A stretch of 64,000 nt of DNA from Saprospiraceae bacterium (GCA_020627705.1 JAHDGJ010000004.1:62001-126000), one strand, 5' to 3'. Positions 16,325-26,121 are shown, counted from the stretch's first letter. The notes: generated by a model from the sequence alone, not told the origin. Made by a program: numbers and translations.

Positions 16325-17179
16325 TTAATACTTACACATACTATTATCAGCTTTGACAAAATAGCTTTTGTAATTTTTGGCTTTGGGATCCATACAGCCG
16401 CACAACTCCAACACTTCAATCGATTTGAAATCAATAGGATGACTTTCGGCCTGAATTGAAAAAAATCCTTTCGTCAAGGGTGTTCCGGTGACAAACTTTA
16501 CCGTATCGAGCCCTGGACACCACCCTCCTATGGTTGGTTTTGAATAGGTCATCACTGTATCTTGGTTTATCACATGATGAATTATTGAATCACCATAAAC
16601 GATGGCCTCAGCCATTATCCATTGATCACCATGATAAGTTTTACTATTTGATTCAATGCAATGCGTCTCAGTAAATTCTCCATCAATAATAACATCGCAT
16701 CCTGGGGTACAAAGATTTCCATTTGGACGTTCGTCCTTTCCATTTCCTCCTAACAGTTGATATTCAATAGACATTGGAAAACCTTGCTCCAAGGTCATTG
16801 TTTCTGGATGTTGACAATGAAGCATCAACCCATTGTTTCTAAATGCCCAAGCCTCACCGCCAGGTGGTTGTGAACCTACAAAACGATATTCTGCTTTGAG
16901 CTTATAAAAGGACAATTCCTTTTCATGAAATAAATGTCCAAACTGATCTGTGAATGTATCATACTCAGAATAATTTGCTTGCAAATACCCCTCAGGGCTT
17001 ACTCGAAAAGTGTTTAAATAGTTTTCGCCAACTGGCAAATCTTTAAAGTTGGCTGTCCAACCAGAGAGATCTTTTCCATTAAACAAAGGCTCCCATACTT
17101 CATCATGAACATCAGGATTTTCCATATTGCAACCGACGCTTATAAGAACCAACGATAGATAAGAAATAAAAAAACGCAT
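16325..17179 (-). CDS. DUF1080 / 3-keto-disaccharide hydrolase-like lipoprotein
   Basis: 284 residues from ATG at 17179, chosen because it opens into a lipoprotein signal (MRFFISYLSLVLISVGCN, lipobox Cys about residue 17); an upstream frame to 17203 only adds eight residues. The mature part has the family hallmark WEPLFNGKDLSGW, AEYRFVG with a run of glycine-rich beta strands, and FFSIQAESHPIDFKSIEV near the end, a concanavalin/LamG-like jelly roll. Some family members hydrolyse 3-keto-glycosides; others are only known as DUF1080. A short Cys-containing C-terminal tail (CGCMDPKAKNY) is extra. It is expected on the outer membrane or in the periplasm. Its downstream end abuts the CDGSH inverted repeat. 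Confidence 0.85.
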   Translation of the reverse strand: MRFFISYLSLVLISVGCNMENPDVHDEVWEPLFNGKDLSGWTANFKDLPVGENYLNTFRVSPEGYLQANYSEYDTFTDQFGHLFHEKELSFYKLKAEYRFVGSQPPGGEAWAFRNNGLMLHCQHPETMTLEQGFPMSIEYQLLGGNGKDERPNGNLCTPGCDVIIDGEFTETHCIESNSKTYHGDQWIMAEAIVYGDSIIHHVINQDTVMTYSKPTIGGWCPGLDTVKFVTGTPLTKGFFSIQAESHPIDFKSIEVLELCGCMDPKAKNYKSYFVKADNSMCKY

Positions 17180-17229
17180 AATAGAATTTTGTCTAAAATA
17201 CAAAGCTTATGCTAAGTCCTTGCAATACT

Positions 17230-18123
17230 TTAAGCTAGCACTTTCTTCACCGCCTGAATCAAGGCTTTTTGATTAGCAGGGTCAAAAGCGAAGTGACCGC
17301 CTTCGGTTAATATTAATTCACACGAGGAGATTTGTAGTGTCATCAATTCGGCAAAATTCTGGTAGGTTATTCGATCCTTTGCTCCATGTATGAGCATAAT
17401 CTTTTTGCCTTGGAGAATGTTCAAATTTTCCCACAAAAAATTATCCGGTAAAAAGAAATTATGATGGGTATAATGAGCCATTATCTCTGCTTTTTTACAC
17501 AACAACTCTTTATCACCATTCTTCCACCATTCCTCTTCATCAAACGGCAAATAGGACAAATTGCGACCATAAGCCAAAAATGCTTTTACGTAAGGCTTTT
17601 TGTCTCCCCCTTGAAGTAGACGCTGTACATAGGCATCAAAAACTTCTTCTTTCTTAAGCCTCGGAAATAATGAATGAAATAAGGACCACGCTTCGGGATA
17701 CTTATTTGCCAAAGAACCTTTTTCAAATCCCCTTCTTTCCATTTTTGAGCCTAAAAACAAACCTCGTAATATAAGTGCGTCTGTTCTCTCCGGAAAATTT
17801 AGTGCAAATAACACAGCCAAACAACTTCCCCATGACCCCCCGAATACATGGGCTTTTTCTATTTCGAAATAATCAAGGACGGCCTTACAATCCATCATTA
17901 AATCCATGGCGGTGTTGGCAAGTAAGGGCGCTTTTGACTTGCTTCTCCCGCATCCCCTTTGATCCATAAGCACGACATTACAATGGTCAAGATCAAAAAA
18001 CTTGAGGTCATTTTCTGTACAAGCTAAACCTGGACCACCATGCAAAAACAAAAAACTCGGTTTCTGAAGATTTCCATGTTGCTCGATGTACAACTGATGA
18101 TTGGGATCTACTTCTAAATACAT
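17230..18123 (-). CDS. Alpha/beta hydrolase, S33 prolyl aminopeptidase-like
   Basis: 297 residues, close to the 310 of proline iminopeptidases. Seen: the oxyanion region FLHGGPG (residues about 26-32), the S33 motif DQRGCGRS, the nucleophile elbow GGSWGS with its Ser, an Asp in HGAKDRITY and a His in GGHFAFDPA near the C-terminus. No signal peptide, so cytoplasmic. Proline iminopeptidases remove N-terminal proline from peptides; the helical cap here is divergent, so other small substrates are possible. It is in line with the type B T9SS gene upstream (16 bp gap) and the DUF1080 gene downstream, on the same strand. Confidence 0.85.
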   Translation of the reverse strand: MYLEVDPNHQLYIEQHGNLQKPSFLFLHGGPGLACTENDLKFFDLDHCNVVLMDQRGCGRSKSKAPLLANTAMDLMMDCKAVLDYFEIEKAHVFGGSWGSCLAVLFALNFPERTDALILRGLFLGSKMERRGFEKGSLANKYPEAWSLFHSLFPRLKKEEVFDAYVQRLLQGGDKKPYVKAFLAYGRNLSYLPFDEEEWWKNGDKELLCKKAEIMAHYTHHNFFLPDNFLWENLNILQGKKIMLIHGAKDRITYQNFAELMTLQISSCELILTEGGHFAFDPANQKALIQAVKKVLA

Positions 18124-18139
18124 TTTTAATTAAGTAGAC

Positions 18140-20644
18140 TTAACGCATTAATAGTACGGTACCAGATAAATTTTCGGTCAGCCCATCCAAAAAAGTAATT
18201 CGAGCATTCCATATATATGCACCAGGATTCAAGCTTTTGGATTTGAATTTTCCATTCCATCCATCTTCAGGATTATTTTCCTTTGGATTATCTATTCGGA
18301 AAACTCGATTACCCCACCGATCGTACACTTCAAAATAAATTACTTGAACCCACTCTGGGGTTTGCAAATAAAGCATATCGTTTGCACCATCACCATTCGG
18401 AGAAAAAGCGTTGCCGACATAGACACGTCTAGTATTGTCTACGATCACACCAAATTGAAACGAATCTTGGCATTCTTCATTATTCACATTTATCTGGTAG
18501 GTGATGTCCCGTAAGGGTCTCGCCCAAGTTTGTAAATTTTGTGGCGAATAAAGCGTGGTGTCTTGAGGGTCATTCCAGCTGAAATTTAGACTGTCTCCTT
18601 CATTCAAAATCAAAGGCTCTAAAAATAAGCTATCGCTCAAAAACAATTGATAAAGCACGCTATCCATAGTTACATCAATATCCAAAGCATCCACGACATC
18701 AAAAAACACATAGGATTCCTCGCAACCACTAAATACAATTAATTCGTATAAGCCTTTCTCCCCCACTACGACTGAAGAATCTACTGATCCATTAAACCAT
18801 AAAAAATCTTCTCCATAAGGTGTTCCATTTAAAACCAATGCTTCGCCTTCACACAAAGGGATTGTGATAATAGACGAATCACTCACTGTCCCTTTAATCA
18901 AAATAAACGTCGAATCAATAAGTTGGGTATCCGGATCATCACTTTCTCTAAAAGCTCCAATCTCTGGTGGCAAGCCGGTAAGCCTTGCTCGATTTCCCAA
19001 CAGCGCAGGATCAATATCTCCTACTTCGACCAATACTTGCAAGGTGTCAAAGTCGTTAATCAAATCAAATCCTTCTAAATGCAGAATCTCAGGGGCCAAA
19101 GCTTCATTCCAAGAATTTTCAAAAGGGTTCTTTATTACATCCAGTATCGAGAATCCTTCTGGAATGGTATCAAAAAACTGAAGGTCCGGTTGGGGCACTC
19201 CAGAGTCATTTATAAAAATGTATTCAAAAACAACCTCACTGCATGGAAGGGTTTCATTGGGCCGTATAGAATGATCCACTGCAATAGTAAATGGACAAGA
19301 TGCTACGACCACATTGTATCGTATGACAAAACTAAAACAATCGCTAATCGCCTCGAATATATAAACACCTGAAGCATCAACTTCGTACTTTAATTGATTT
19401 GGGCCATTTTTCCATTGGCCAGTTGAGGTATATATACTGGGGTCCAAAACCAAGGTCTCTCCCAAACAAATAAAACGTTCTTCAAAAATGCTGTCTTCGG
19501 CAAAGGTGTTAATGGTTACCAAATTGGGATCGTCTAATATCCTCGTGTTGCGGTTGTCAGTAAGTAACGAAGTCCCTATGTTATCAGGTAAATTGGATAA
19601 GGTCCCTTGATACAAATAATCGCCTCCTAAGATGTCACCTGCTTCAAAAGTAAAAAGGATGCTGTCTACTTTTCTTGGCAATACCATATCTTCAAATCTC
19701 AGTGTAGAATTAGTACTGTTGTCATCCACATTAAAAGGATTGGATTGAATATCTGTAATGTCAAAACCATTGGGCATATCCATTTCTAAATTCGCAGCAC
19801 TCAACATATTGCCTCCATTGCCTATATAAATTTTAGATTGGATTTCAGTACAAGGCAAGGCGATAACAGGATTGTTTCTTTGTTCGATGATGACACCAAA
19901 AGGACAGGCTGTAACATCGGAGAGGTAATTTTCAGGCCCTGTGACATAATAACTATAAGCTCCATTGTTTTTGTTTATCTGGAATAAACCACTTGCCACG
20001 TTGTTTTCTATATTGCCCAATCCCCAAAGCCGATCTAAGGCATCTGTGTACAAGGCTTGAAAATCATCTTTGGCCTCAACGGGATTAAGGGCAAAGAAAT
20101 TGGTAGCTGTCAAAGTCATTCGTACAATGCGGTTGTCCAAAAGATTGTAGCCATATAACATGTTTTCGTGAGGAGTGATGGCTATATCTGTAAAAAAATG
20201 GCCTGCTGGAATCGCATATTCTTCAATACTCATTGTATTTAAATCAATGGCCAATAATTGCTGAGTAACCGAATCTTGGGAAGACATGAGGTAATAAATA
20301 CCTTGTCTGTTCATTTCTCCAGCTAAATAGTTTCGGCCGGGGTCTAAGGGGATATCCTGTGGTGCTGAGAGTATTCCATTTGAATCTATGAAGTATAGTC
20401 TTTTGTCCTGTCTGCCAATTCCAATGACCAATCCTGTACTTCTTTGAAAAGCTAAAGCATCCAATTCGATAGGCAAAATAGATATGGGTTCATGCACCAA
20501 AAATCCAGAACCTATATAGACGCGATTAAAGCTATTATCTACTTCACTAATTGCATAGCTTGTGCGACTGCACTCAAAGGATTGCGCCTTAAGGTTGAGG
20601 CACAAAAAAACCAGCAACAACAATGTGAGTAGAATACGGTGCAT
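18140..20644 (-). CDS. Large secreted protein with T9SS type B (CHU_C) C-terminal domain
   Basis: 834 residues: a signal peptide ending LNLKAQ (about residue 20), an N-terminal propeller-like region (residues about 25-260) with alternating YFIDSNG / GEMNRQG / YGYNLLDNRIV blades, two long beta-sandwich segments of the kind found in surface proteins (around TIPEGFSILDV), and at the end the gliding-type C-terminal domain: FSPNGDGANDML, then YDRWGNRVF, DGWNGK and PGAYIWNARI. That domain directs export by the type IX system and anchoring by the type B route. Cell-surface location is therefore well supported; ligand or activity is not visible. Confidence 0.85.
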   Translation of the reverse strand: MHRILLTLLLLVFLCLNLKAQSFECSRTSYAISEVDNSFNRVYIGSGFLVHEPISILPIELDALAFQRSTGLVIGIGRQDKRLYFIDSNGILSAPQDIPLDPGRNYLAGEMNRQGIYYLMSSQDSVTQQLLAIDLNTMSIEEYAIPAGHFFTDIAITPHENMLYGYNLLDNRIVRMTLTATNFFALNPVEAKDDFQALYTDALDRLWGLGNIENNVASGLFQINKNNGAYSYYVTGPENYLSDVTACPFGVIIEQRNNPVIALPCTEIQSKIYIGNGGNMLSAANLEMDMPNGFDITDIQSNPFNVDDNSTNSTLRFEDMVLPRKVDSILFTFEAGDILGGDYLYQGTLSNLPDNIGTSLLTDNRNTRILDDPNLVTINTFAEDSIFEERFICLGETLVLDPSIYTSTGQWKNGPNQLKYEVDASGVYIFEAISDCFSFVIRYNVVVASCPFTIAVDHSIRPNETLPCSEVVFEYIFINDSGVPQPDLQFFDTIPEGFSILDVIKNPFENSWNEALAPEILHLEGFDLINDFDTLQVLVEVGDIDPALLGNRARLTGLPPEIGAFRESDDPDTQLIDSTFILIKGTVSDSSIITIPLCEGEALVLNGTPYGEDFLWFNGSVDSSVVVGEKGLYELIVFSGCEESYVFFDVVDALDIDVTMDSVLYQLFLSDSLFLEPLILNEGDSLNFSWNDPQDTTLYSPQNLQTWARPLRDITYQINVNNEECQDSFQFGVIVDNTRRVYVGNAFSPNGDGANDMLYLQTPEWVQVIYFEVYDRWGNRVFRIDNPKENNPEDGWNGKFKSKSLNPGAYIWNARITFLDGLTENLSGTVLLMR

Positions 20645-20727
20645 AGTTAAAAATAATTGCTTTAGTCTATTAAAAGCAATATTCCTAGACTTAACTACTA
20701 CAAAAAGAAGTGGATATATTTTAAATA

Positions 20728-20762
20728 AAAAAAGGCTCCCTGTATTCCAGAAAGCCTTTATA
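20728..20762 (-). terminator. Intrinsic terminator of the SCP2/acyl-CoA dehydrogenase operon
   Basis: On the minus strand AAAGGCT pairs with AGCCTTT across a 15-17-base loop and is followed by a run of T, 22-55 bp after the SCP2 stop codon. Confidence 0.75.
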
Positions 20763-20783
20763 TTCTTGTGCTATTTTTTTAGA

Positions 20784-21077
20784 CTAAGAAAGCAGAGATT
20801 GCAGTTTCATTGCTACACCCATATCTCCCTTAATTTTCACTTTTCCACTCATCACCGCCATCATAGGATTCAGATCACCACTGCGCAAAGCCATGAGGTT
20901 TTCTAACGATGTACTAATCGTGCAATCCGCATCGTTATCGTCAGAACTTACCTTATTTTCATCTCCATTCCCATCAATAAAAACTATTGTTTCATCTACC
21001 ACAAATTTAATTGTTGCACCAATGGGATCAGCTGCTTGAGCTGCTTTATTAAATTGATCTAATACTGCTTCATTCAT
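20784..21077 (-). CDS. SCP2 sterol-binding domain protein
   Basis: 97 residues, a stand-alone SCP2 domain: IGATIKFVVDETIVFIDG, then DADCTISTSLENLMALRSGDLNPMMAVMSGKVKIKGD, the lipid-binding core and the conserved G-K-V/I-K-I/V-x-G-D strand near the C-terminus. Such proteins bind fatty acyl-CoAs or other lipids in the cytoplasm. It begins 12 bp after the acyl-CoA dehydrogenase gene, so it is very likely in its operon and may present acyl-CoA to that enzyme. Confidence 0.9.
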   Translation of the reverse strand: MNEAVLDQFNKAAQAADPIGATIKFVVDETIVFIDGNGDENKVSSDDNDADCTISTSLENLMALRSGDLNPMMAVMSGKVKIKGDMGVAMKLQSLLS

Positions 21078-21089
21078 GTTTTATAGTTT

Positions 21090-22898
21090 TTAAGCCAATA
21101 TAGTTTTATTTTCTTCTAATATAGTTAAGGAATCTGAATGCATTAAAGTTTCCTTTAAACCATAAATTTTAGTCAATTCATATTTAAAGTAAAATTTCAT
21201 GGTGTGCAGTTTATTTTCATAAAACTCCATAGACTCTGCTCCATTTCCTGTGAGCTGTTTTTGATGTGCCGAAACGCCCATTTTCAACCATTGCCATGCT
21301 ATCACTACTGTACTCATCATTTCCATAAAAATGGTGGCGTCAGCAATAAAGCGCTCGTGCTGCCCAGACATCGCAAACTGCAACAAATGCAAGAGCGTGC
21401 TTTCTAATGCCTTCGAAGCATCTTTAAGGTTTTCGGCATATGGCTTCAATGCATCATAAGTACCTGCCTCTTTTATGGTCTCAATCATCTCTTTGGTTAG
21501 GGCTCTCATGGCTTGACCATTTTTCATCACAATTTTTCGACCCAACAAATCCAATGATTGTATCCCAGTAGTCCCCTCGTACAAAGAGGTAATTCTTATG
21601 TCTCGATAGTACTGTTGCAGTACGAATTCTGAACAAAAACCATAGCCACCTAAAATTTGTAAGCCATTGCTGATAGCGACTTGCCCCATCTCGGAAGGAT
21701 ATGTCTTAGCAATAGGTGTCAAAATTTCTAAGAGATCGTGGTAATTTTCTCTACTTTCTTCAGGACCAAACTCTGCCATATCCTGATATTTTGCCGCCTG
21801 CAATAAAAGTGAAAGACATCCTTCGATCACCGATTTTTGTAAAAGCAACATTCGTCGTACATCTGGATGCTCGATAATAAGCGCTTGCTCCGCATTAATA
21901 TTTTTCTTTCCTCCATCCAAAATTCTTCTTCCCTGTGGTCGTTCTTTAGCGTATTGCAAACTTGCATAATATGCTGCCGTTGCAATTGACGCGGCGGTCA
22001 TTCCGACATCAATTCTGGCCCCATTCATCATTTGGAACATGCACTTAAGTCCTTGATTTTCTGGCCCAATCAACCATCCTTTACATGAATTATTCTCTCC
22101 AAATGCAAGGTGTGTTGTACAATATCCTTTTTGACCCATTTTCTGAAAATCACCAGCAGTCTCCACATCATTGCCAACCAATCCTCCATCCTCAGGCCTC
22201 ATTTTCGGAACTACAAAAAGTGAAATCCCTTTAGTACCCGCAGGGGCACCATCAATTCGCGCTAAAACCAAATGAACAAAATTCTCGCAGTACTCATGAT
22301 CTCCACCTGAAATAAAAATCTTTTGTCCCTTGATTATATAAGATCCGTCATCCTGAGGTGTCGCCGATGTAGTGATATCCGACAACGAGCTTCCCGCTTG
22401 AGGTTCGGTTAAGCACATAGTGCCACCCCATTCTCCAGAAAGCATTTTTGGAACATATTTTTCTTTCAAACCATCATCTCCAAAATTTATAATCAAATGT
22501 GCTGCTCCACCAGTCAACCCGGGATATCCAGTCATATGGTTGTTTCCCGATTCCAAAATGTGCGCAAACGCATTGTGAAATACGAAAGGCAATTGCATTC
22601 CTCCATCGTCATAATCAAAATGAGCACCTATCCAACCATTCTCTCCAGCATATCGCATATAATCTCCAATAGCTGGATGAACAATCACTTTCCCGTCTTC
22701 ATATACCGCAGGATTTTCGTCCATTTCTCTCAAATGAGGATGCATATGTTGTTTGGCGTAATCCAAAGTGGAGTTCATCATCATGATCAACCCTTCTTTA
22801 TCATAATCTTGAAAACGCTCTAATTTGAGCAAATCTTCAATATCATGAACTTCAAATAAATTGAATTTTAGGTTTTCTAAGGAGCAAAATTGACTCAT
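21090..22898 (-). CDS. Acyl-CoA dehydrogenase, long DmdC-like type
   Basis: 602 residues, about 200 more than ordinary acyl-CoA dehydrogenases and the size of the DmdC-like subfamily. Seen: FAD-binding MCLTEPQAGSSLSDI and KGQKIFISGGDHEY in the middle domain, then AISNGLQILGGYGFCSEF and YYRDIRITSLYEGTTGIQSLDLLGRKI in the C-terminal helical domain; the last 130 residues are the extra helical C-terminal domain of this subfamily. It oxidises an acyl-CoA thioester to the enoyl-CoA in the cytoplasm, passing electrons to ETF. DmdC itself acts on 3-methylmercaptopropionyl-CoA, but most Bacteroidota homologues are assumed to act on fatty acids. Together with the SCP2 protein it forms a two-gene operon. 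Confidence 0.9.
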   Translation of the reverse strand: MSQFCSLENLKFNLFEVHDIEDLLKLERFQDYDKEGLIMMMNSTLDYAKQHMHPHLREMDENPAVYEDGKVIVHPAIGDYMRYAGENGWIGAHFDYDDGGMQLPFVFHNAFAHILESGNNHMTGYPGLTGGAAHLIINFGDDGLKEKYVPKMLSGEWGGTMCLTEPQAGSSLSDITTSATPQDDGSYIIKGQKIFISGGDHEYCENFVHLVLARIDGAPAGTKGISLFVVPKMRPEDGGLVGNDVETAGDFQKMGQKGYCTTHLAFGENNSCKGWLIGPENQGLKCMFQMMNGARIDVGMTAASIATAAYYASLQYAKERPQGRRILDGGKKNINAEQALIIEHPDVRRMLLLQKSVIEGCLSLLLQAAKYQDMAEFGPEESRENYHDLLEILTPIAKTYPSEMGQVAISNGLQILGGYGFCSEFVLQQYYRDIRITSLYEGTTGIQSLDLLGRKIVMKNGQAMRALTKEMIETIKEAGTYDALKPYAENLKDASKALESTLLHLLQFAMSGQHERFIADATIFMEMMSTVVIAWQWLKMGVSAHQKQLTGNGAESMEFYENKLHTMKFYFKYELTKIYGLKETLMHSDSLTILEENKTILA

Positions 22899-23003
22899 GT
22901 GGTTATTTTTTTAACTCTAAGTTAAATTTTTGATTTGACAATTACAACGCTAAATGCAAAGCTTTGTTTTGATCTATAACAGATCATTAACACGACTTGC
23001 TCA

Positions 23004-23050
23004 CTTCTCGAGAAGATTATTTCCTATTTTAGGTTTTTTTCCACCTAAAA
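23004..23050 (+). promoter_or_regulatory. Palindrome and leader hairpin before the S9 peptidase gene
   Basis: A perfect 12-bp palindrome CTTCTCGAGAAG (23004-23015) is followed by a stem TTTTAGGT (23027-23034) / ACCTAAAA (23043-23050) ending seven bases before the ATG. The hairpin would sit over the ribosome-loading region; a role is inference. Confidence 0.4.
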
Positions 23051-23057
23051 CAATCTG

Positions 23058-25496
23058 ATGAAAAAACTTCAATATTCCTTATTCCTAGCATTTATTTGCT
23101 TGTTCTCAACTCTTCAGGCTCAAGAAAATTTGAGTTATCAATCTCCGCCTCAAAGCATATTGGATTTAGTAGATGTTGATTTGCCCCCGAATACTTATAT
23201 GGATTCGAAGAAAAACTACATGCTGCTTTTGTCCAGAGCACAATATAAGAGCATCGAAGAGCTGTCTCAAGAAGAAATGAGATTAGCGGGATTAAGGATT
23301 GACCCCAAAACAAATATTGGAAGCAGAACAAATTATTTTAATAATATCCAAATCAAAAACCTTAGAAAGAAAAAAGCGAAAGTTCAACAAATTGAAGGCT
23401 TGCCGCAAAAGCCAAGATTGAGCAATTTTAGTTGGTCTCCTGATCAATCCAAAATGGCGTTTACCCATACGGCCTCTCAAGGTGTAGAACTTTGGGTTAT
23501 GGATATGAAAACCTCCAAAGCCAAGAAACTTACCGAGGCTTCAATAAATGCCAATTTGAGATATACAGTAAATTGGTTTGAGGATGGTAAGGCGCTACTT
23601 GTAAAAATGCTTCCTGAAAAAAGAAAAGAATTAATAGATGCTAGTGCTAGCATTCCGAAGGGACCAACAATATCTGTTAATGAAGGTAAAAAAGCACAAA
23701 ATCGTACCTATCAAGACTTATTAAAAAACCCGAATGACGAATATAATTTTGAAGCTTTGGCCACGTCTCAATTAGTTAAGATTGGGATTGACGGAACGCA
23801 ACAAGTTTGGAAAGAAGCAGCGATGTTTAATATGGTTGAGTTTTCTCCAGATGGCAATTATGTTATGGTAAGCACCGTTCAAAAGCCATTCTCCTATCTG
23901 GTGCCATATAGAAGATTTCCTTCTAAAACCGAGGTTTACTCGAAAGAAGGGAAGTTGGTTAAAGTGTTGAATGAAGTTCCATTAATCGAAGACCTACCTA
24001 AAGGGTTCATGTCTGTGCGAACGGGTCCTAGAAGCATGGATTGGAGAGACGACAAACCAGCCTCTATAACATTTGCCCAAGCCCTTGATGGAGGAGATGC
24101 TAATGTCGAATCCGAATACAGAGACGAAGTTTTTCAATGGGATGCTCCTTTTGCCACCGAGCCTGTATCACTTCTGAAGATTAAAAACCGATACAGCTAT
24201 ATCGATTGGGGCAATGACAATATTGCAATAGCTCATGATTACTGGTGGAACACAAGAAATACAAAGTCTTATATATTTAATCCCAGCGATAATACCCAAG
24301 CACCTTCTACTTTGGTAGACAGAAGCTATCAAGATCGATACAGCGATCCTGGAAACTTTGTTTCAGAACGAAACGAATTTGGTTCTTATGTCCTTTCTAT
24401 GAAAGATGGCTATGCCTTTTTGTTAGGAGCAGGATACACCGAAAAAGGACAATTCCCATTTTTAAACAAGTTGCATTTAGCAACCAATAAAACGGAGACT
24501 GTTTACCGCTCCGCATATGACGACCGCGTCGAAAGATTGAGCGATTATGATTTGGCGGAAAACAGATTGCTTGTGAGGATTCAGTCACCTAGTCAATATC
24601 CAAATTATTCCTTCCGAAATTTGGACAACAATACTCTAACCGCAATCACCAAATACAAAAATCCTTATACGAGCATTCAAAACGTCAAAAAAGAATTATT
24701 AGAATATAAACGAGATGATGACATTTCGCTTACGGGTACGTTATACTATCCTCTCGATTACAAAGAAGGAGAAAAGTATCCCATGATTTTATGGGCCTAC
24801 CCTAGAGAATTTAAGGACAAATCAAGTGCAAGCCAAAATACACAAAATCCAAACGAATTCACTTTTCCGTATTGGGGTTCTCCGATCTATTGGGTGACCC
24901 GCGGCTATGTTGTGTTGGATGATGCCTCTTTCCCAATTATTGGAGAGGGAGACGAAGAGCCTAATGACAGTTTTAGATCTCAGTTGGTGGCCAATGCCAA
25001 AGCCGCTATTGATGCAGTGGATAAAAAAGGCATCATTGATCGCAACCGAGTAGCTGTTGGTGGTCACAGCTACGGCGCCTTTATGGTAGCCAACCTACTT
25101 TCTCATTCTGACTTGTTTGCGGCAGGAATTGCAAGAAGCGGAGCTTACAATCGGACCTTGACTCCTTTTGGATTCCAAAGCGAAGAACGCAATTATTGGG
25201 AAGCTCCAGAAGTATATTATACGATGTCGCCTTTTATGCATGCAGAAAAAATGAAAACCCCACTGCTACTCATACATGGAGAAGCAGACAACAATTCAGG
25301 GACATACCCAATGCAAAGCGAAAGGTATTTTAATGCTTTAAAAGGATTGGGAGCCAATGTTCGCTTGGTTATGCTCCCAAAAGAAAGTCATGGCTATAGA
25401 GCCAAAGAATCAATATTCCATATGCTTTGGGAACAAGATCAATGGTTGGAAAAGCATTGCAAAAATCGAAAAGCACAAACAGAAGACAAACCCTAA
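23058..25496 (+). CDS. Secreted prolyl oligopeptidase-family (S9) serine peptidase
   Basis: 812 residues with a signal peptide (MKKLQYSLFLAFICLFSTLQAQ). Residues about 100-540 form a propeller-like region with WSPDQSKMAFTHT and FSPDGNYVMVSTV blades; the C-terminal alpha/beta hydrolase domain has YPREFKDKSSAS, the nucleophile elbow VGGHSYGAFM, Asp in HGEADNNSGTYP and His in PKESHGYRAKES. This layout fits the S9D glutamyl-endopeptidase-like group of exported Bacteroidota peptidases, which degrade peptides in the periplasm. No T9SS domain, so periplasmic rather than secreted. A GNAT gene follows within a few bases. Confidence 0.92.
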   Translation: MKKLQYSLFLAFICLFSTLQAQENLSYQSPPQSILDLVDVDLPPNTYMDSKKNYMLLLSRAQYKSIEELSQEEMRLAGLRIDPKTNIGSRTNYFNNIQIKNLRKKKAKVQQIEGLPQKPRLSNFSWSPDQSKMAFTHTASQGVELWVMDMKTSKAKKLTEASINANLRYTVNWFEDGKALLVKMLPEKRKELIDASASIPKGPTISVNEGKKAQNRTYQDLLKNPNDEYNFEALATSQLVKIGIDGTQQVWKEAAMFNMVEFSPDGNYVMVSTVQKPFSYLVPYRRFPSKTEVYSKEGKLVKVLNEVPLIEDLPKGFMSVRTGPRSMDWRDDKPASITFAQALDGGDANVESEYRDEVFQWDAPFATEPVSLLKIKNRYSYIDWGNDNIAIAHDYWWNTRNTKSYIFNPSDNTQAPSTLVDRSYQDRYSDPGNFVSERNEFGSYVLSMKDGYAFLLGAGYTEKGQFPFLNKLHLATNKTETVYRSAYDDRVERLSDYDLAENRLLVRIQSPSQYPNYSFRNLDNNTLTAITKYKNPYTSIQNVKKELLEYKRDDDISLTGTLYYPLDYKEGEKYPMILWAYPREFKDKSSASQNTQNPNEFTFPYWGSPIYWVTRGYVVLDDASFPIIGEGDEEPNDSFRSQLVANAKAAIDAVDKKGIIDRNRVAVGGHSYGAFMVANLLSHSDLFAAGIARSGAYNRTLTPFGFQSEERNYWEAPEVYYTMSPFMHAEKMKTPLLLIHGEADNNSGTYPMQSERYFNALKGLGANVRLVMLPKESHGYRAKESIFHMLWEQDQWLEKHCKNRKAQTEDKP

Positions 25497-25501
25497 AACC
25501 A

Positions 25502-26035
25502 TTGAGTGAAATTATAGCAGAAACAGAAAGACTCCTTATTCGCAAATTCAATCTTGATGATGCGGAAGGAGTCTTTTATTTTAATTCGTTAAAAGAAGTT
25601 GTACAGTTTACAGGCGAATCACCCATCACCAATATAGAGCAAGCGAAAAACATTATCCAAAATATCTGGTTAAAAGAATACGACCAAAATGGCTTCGCTC
25701 GATGGGCAGTAATTTACAAGCCCGATAACAAATTGATTGGGTTTTCAGGATTAAAATGGGAGCCCGAAATAAGCGAAGTGGATTTGGGCTATCGTTTTCA
25801 TCCATCCTATTGGAGCAAAGGCATAGCGACAGAGTCTTCGATGAAGGTGTTACATTTTGGCTTTGAGCAATTAAACTTATCTCGGATAGTTGGTTTAGTG
25901 ATGAAACAAAACCCGGCCTCAGCCCATGTCTTGAAAAAAGTAGGAATGCAGCATTACAAAGTTGCCGAGTGGCCAAGCGAACCTATACTGTTGGACTGGT
26001 ATAAAATCGAAAAAGGCCAGTGGGCTCAGCGATGA
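25502..26035 (+). CDS. GNAT-family N-acetyltransferase (RimJ/RimL type)
   Basis: About 177 residues. The frame is open upstream inside the peptidase gene to 25427; I choose the TTG at 25502, five bases after the peptidase stop, because it gives MSEIIAETERLLIRKF, the usual spacing to the family's ETERLxxR opening (the ATG at 25442 is the alternative). Seen: RWAVIYKPDNKLIGFSGL, YRFHPSYWSKGIATES (acetyl-CoA-binding region) and KQNPASAHVLKKVGM. Such enzymes acetylate protein N-termini or small amines using acetyl-CoA. Likely co-transcribed with the peptidase. Substrate not evident. Confidence 0.85.
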   Translation: MSEIIAETERLLIRKFNLDDAEGVFYFNSLKEVVQFTGESPITNIEQAKNIIQNIWLKEYDQNGFARWAVIYKPDNKLIGFSGLKWEPEISEVDLGYRFHPSYWSKGIATESSMKVLHFGFEQLNLSRIVGLVMKQNPASAHVLKKVGMQHYKVAEWPSEPILLDWYKIEKGQWAQR

Positions 26036-26121
26036 TATCAATAATTAAATTTTGAGTAAGACAGAAAAATTCGCGTAAATTCATTTTTCATACGTCTTTT
26101 AGCTGCATGAAATATTTACAC

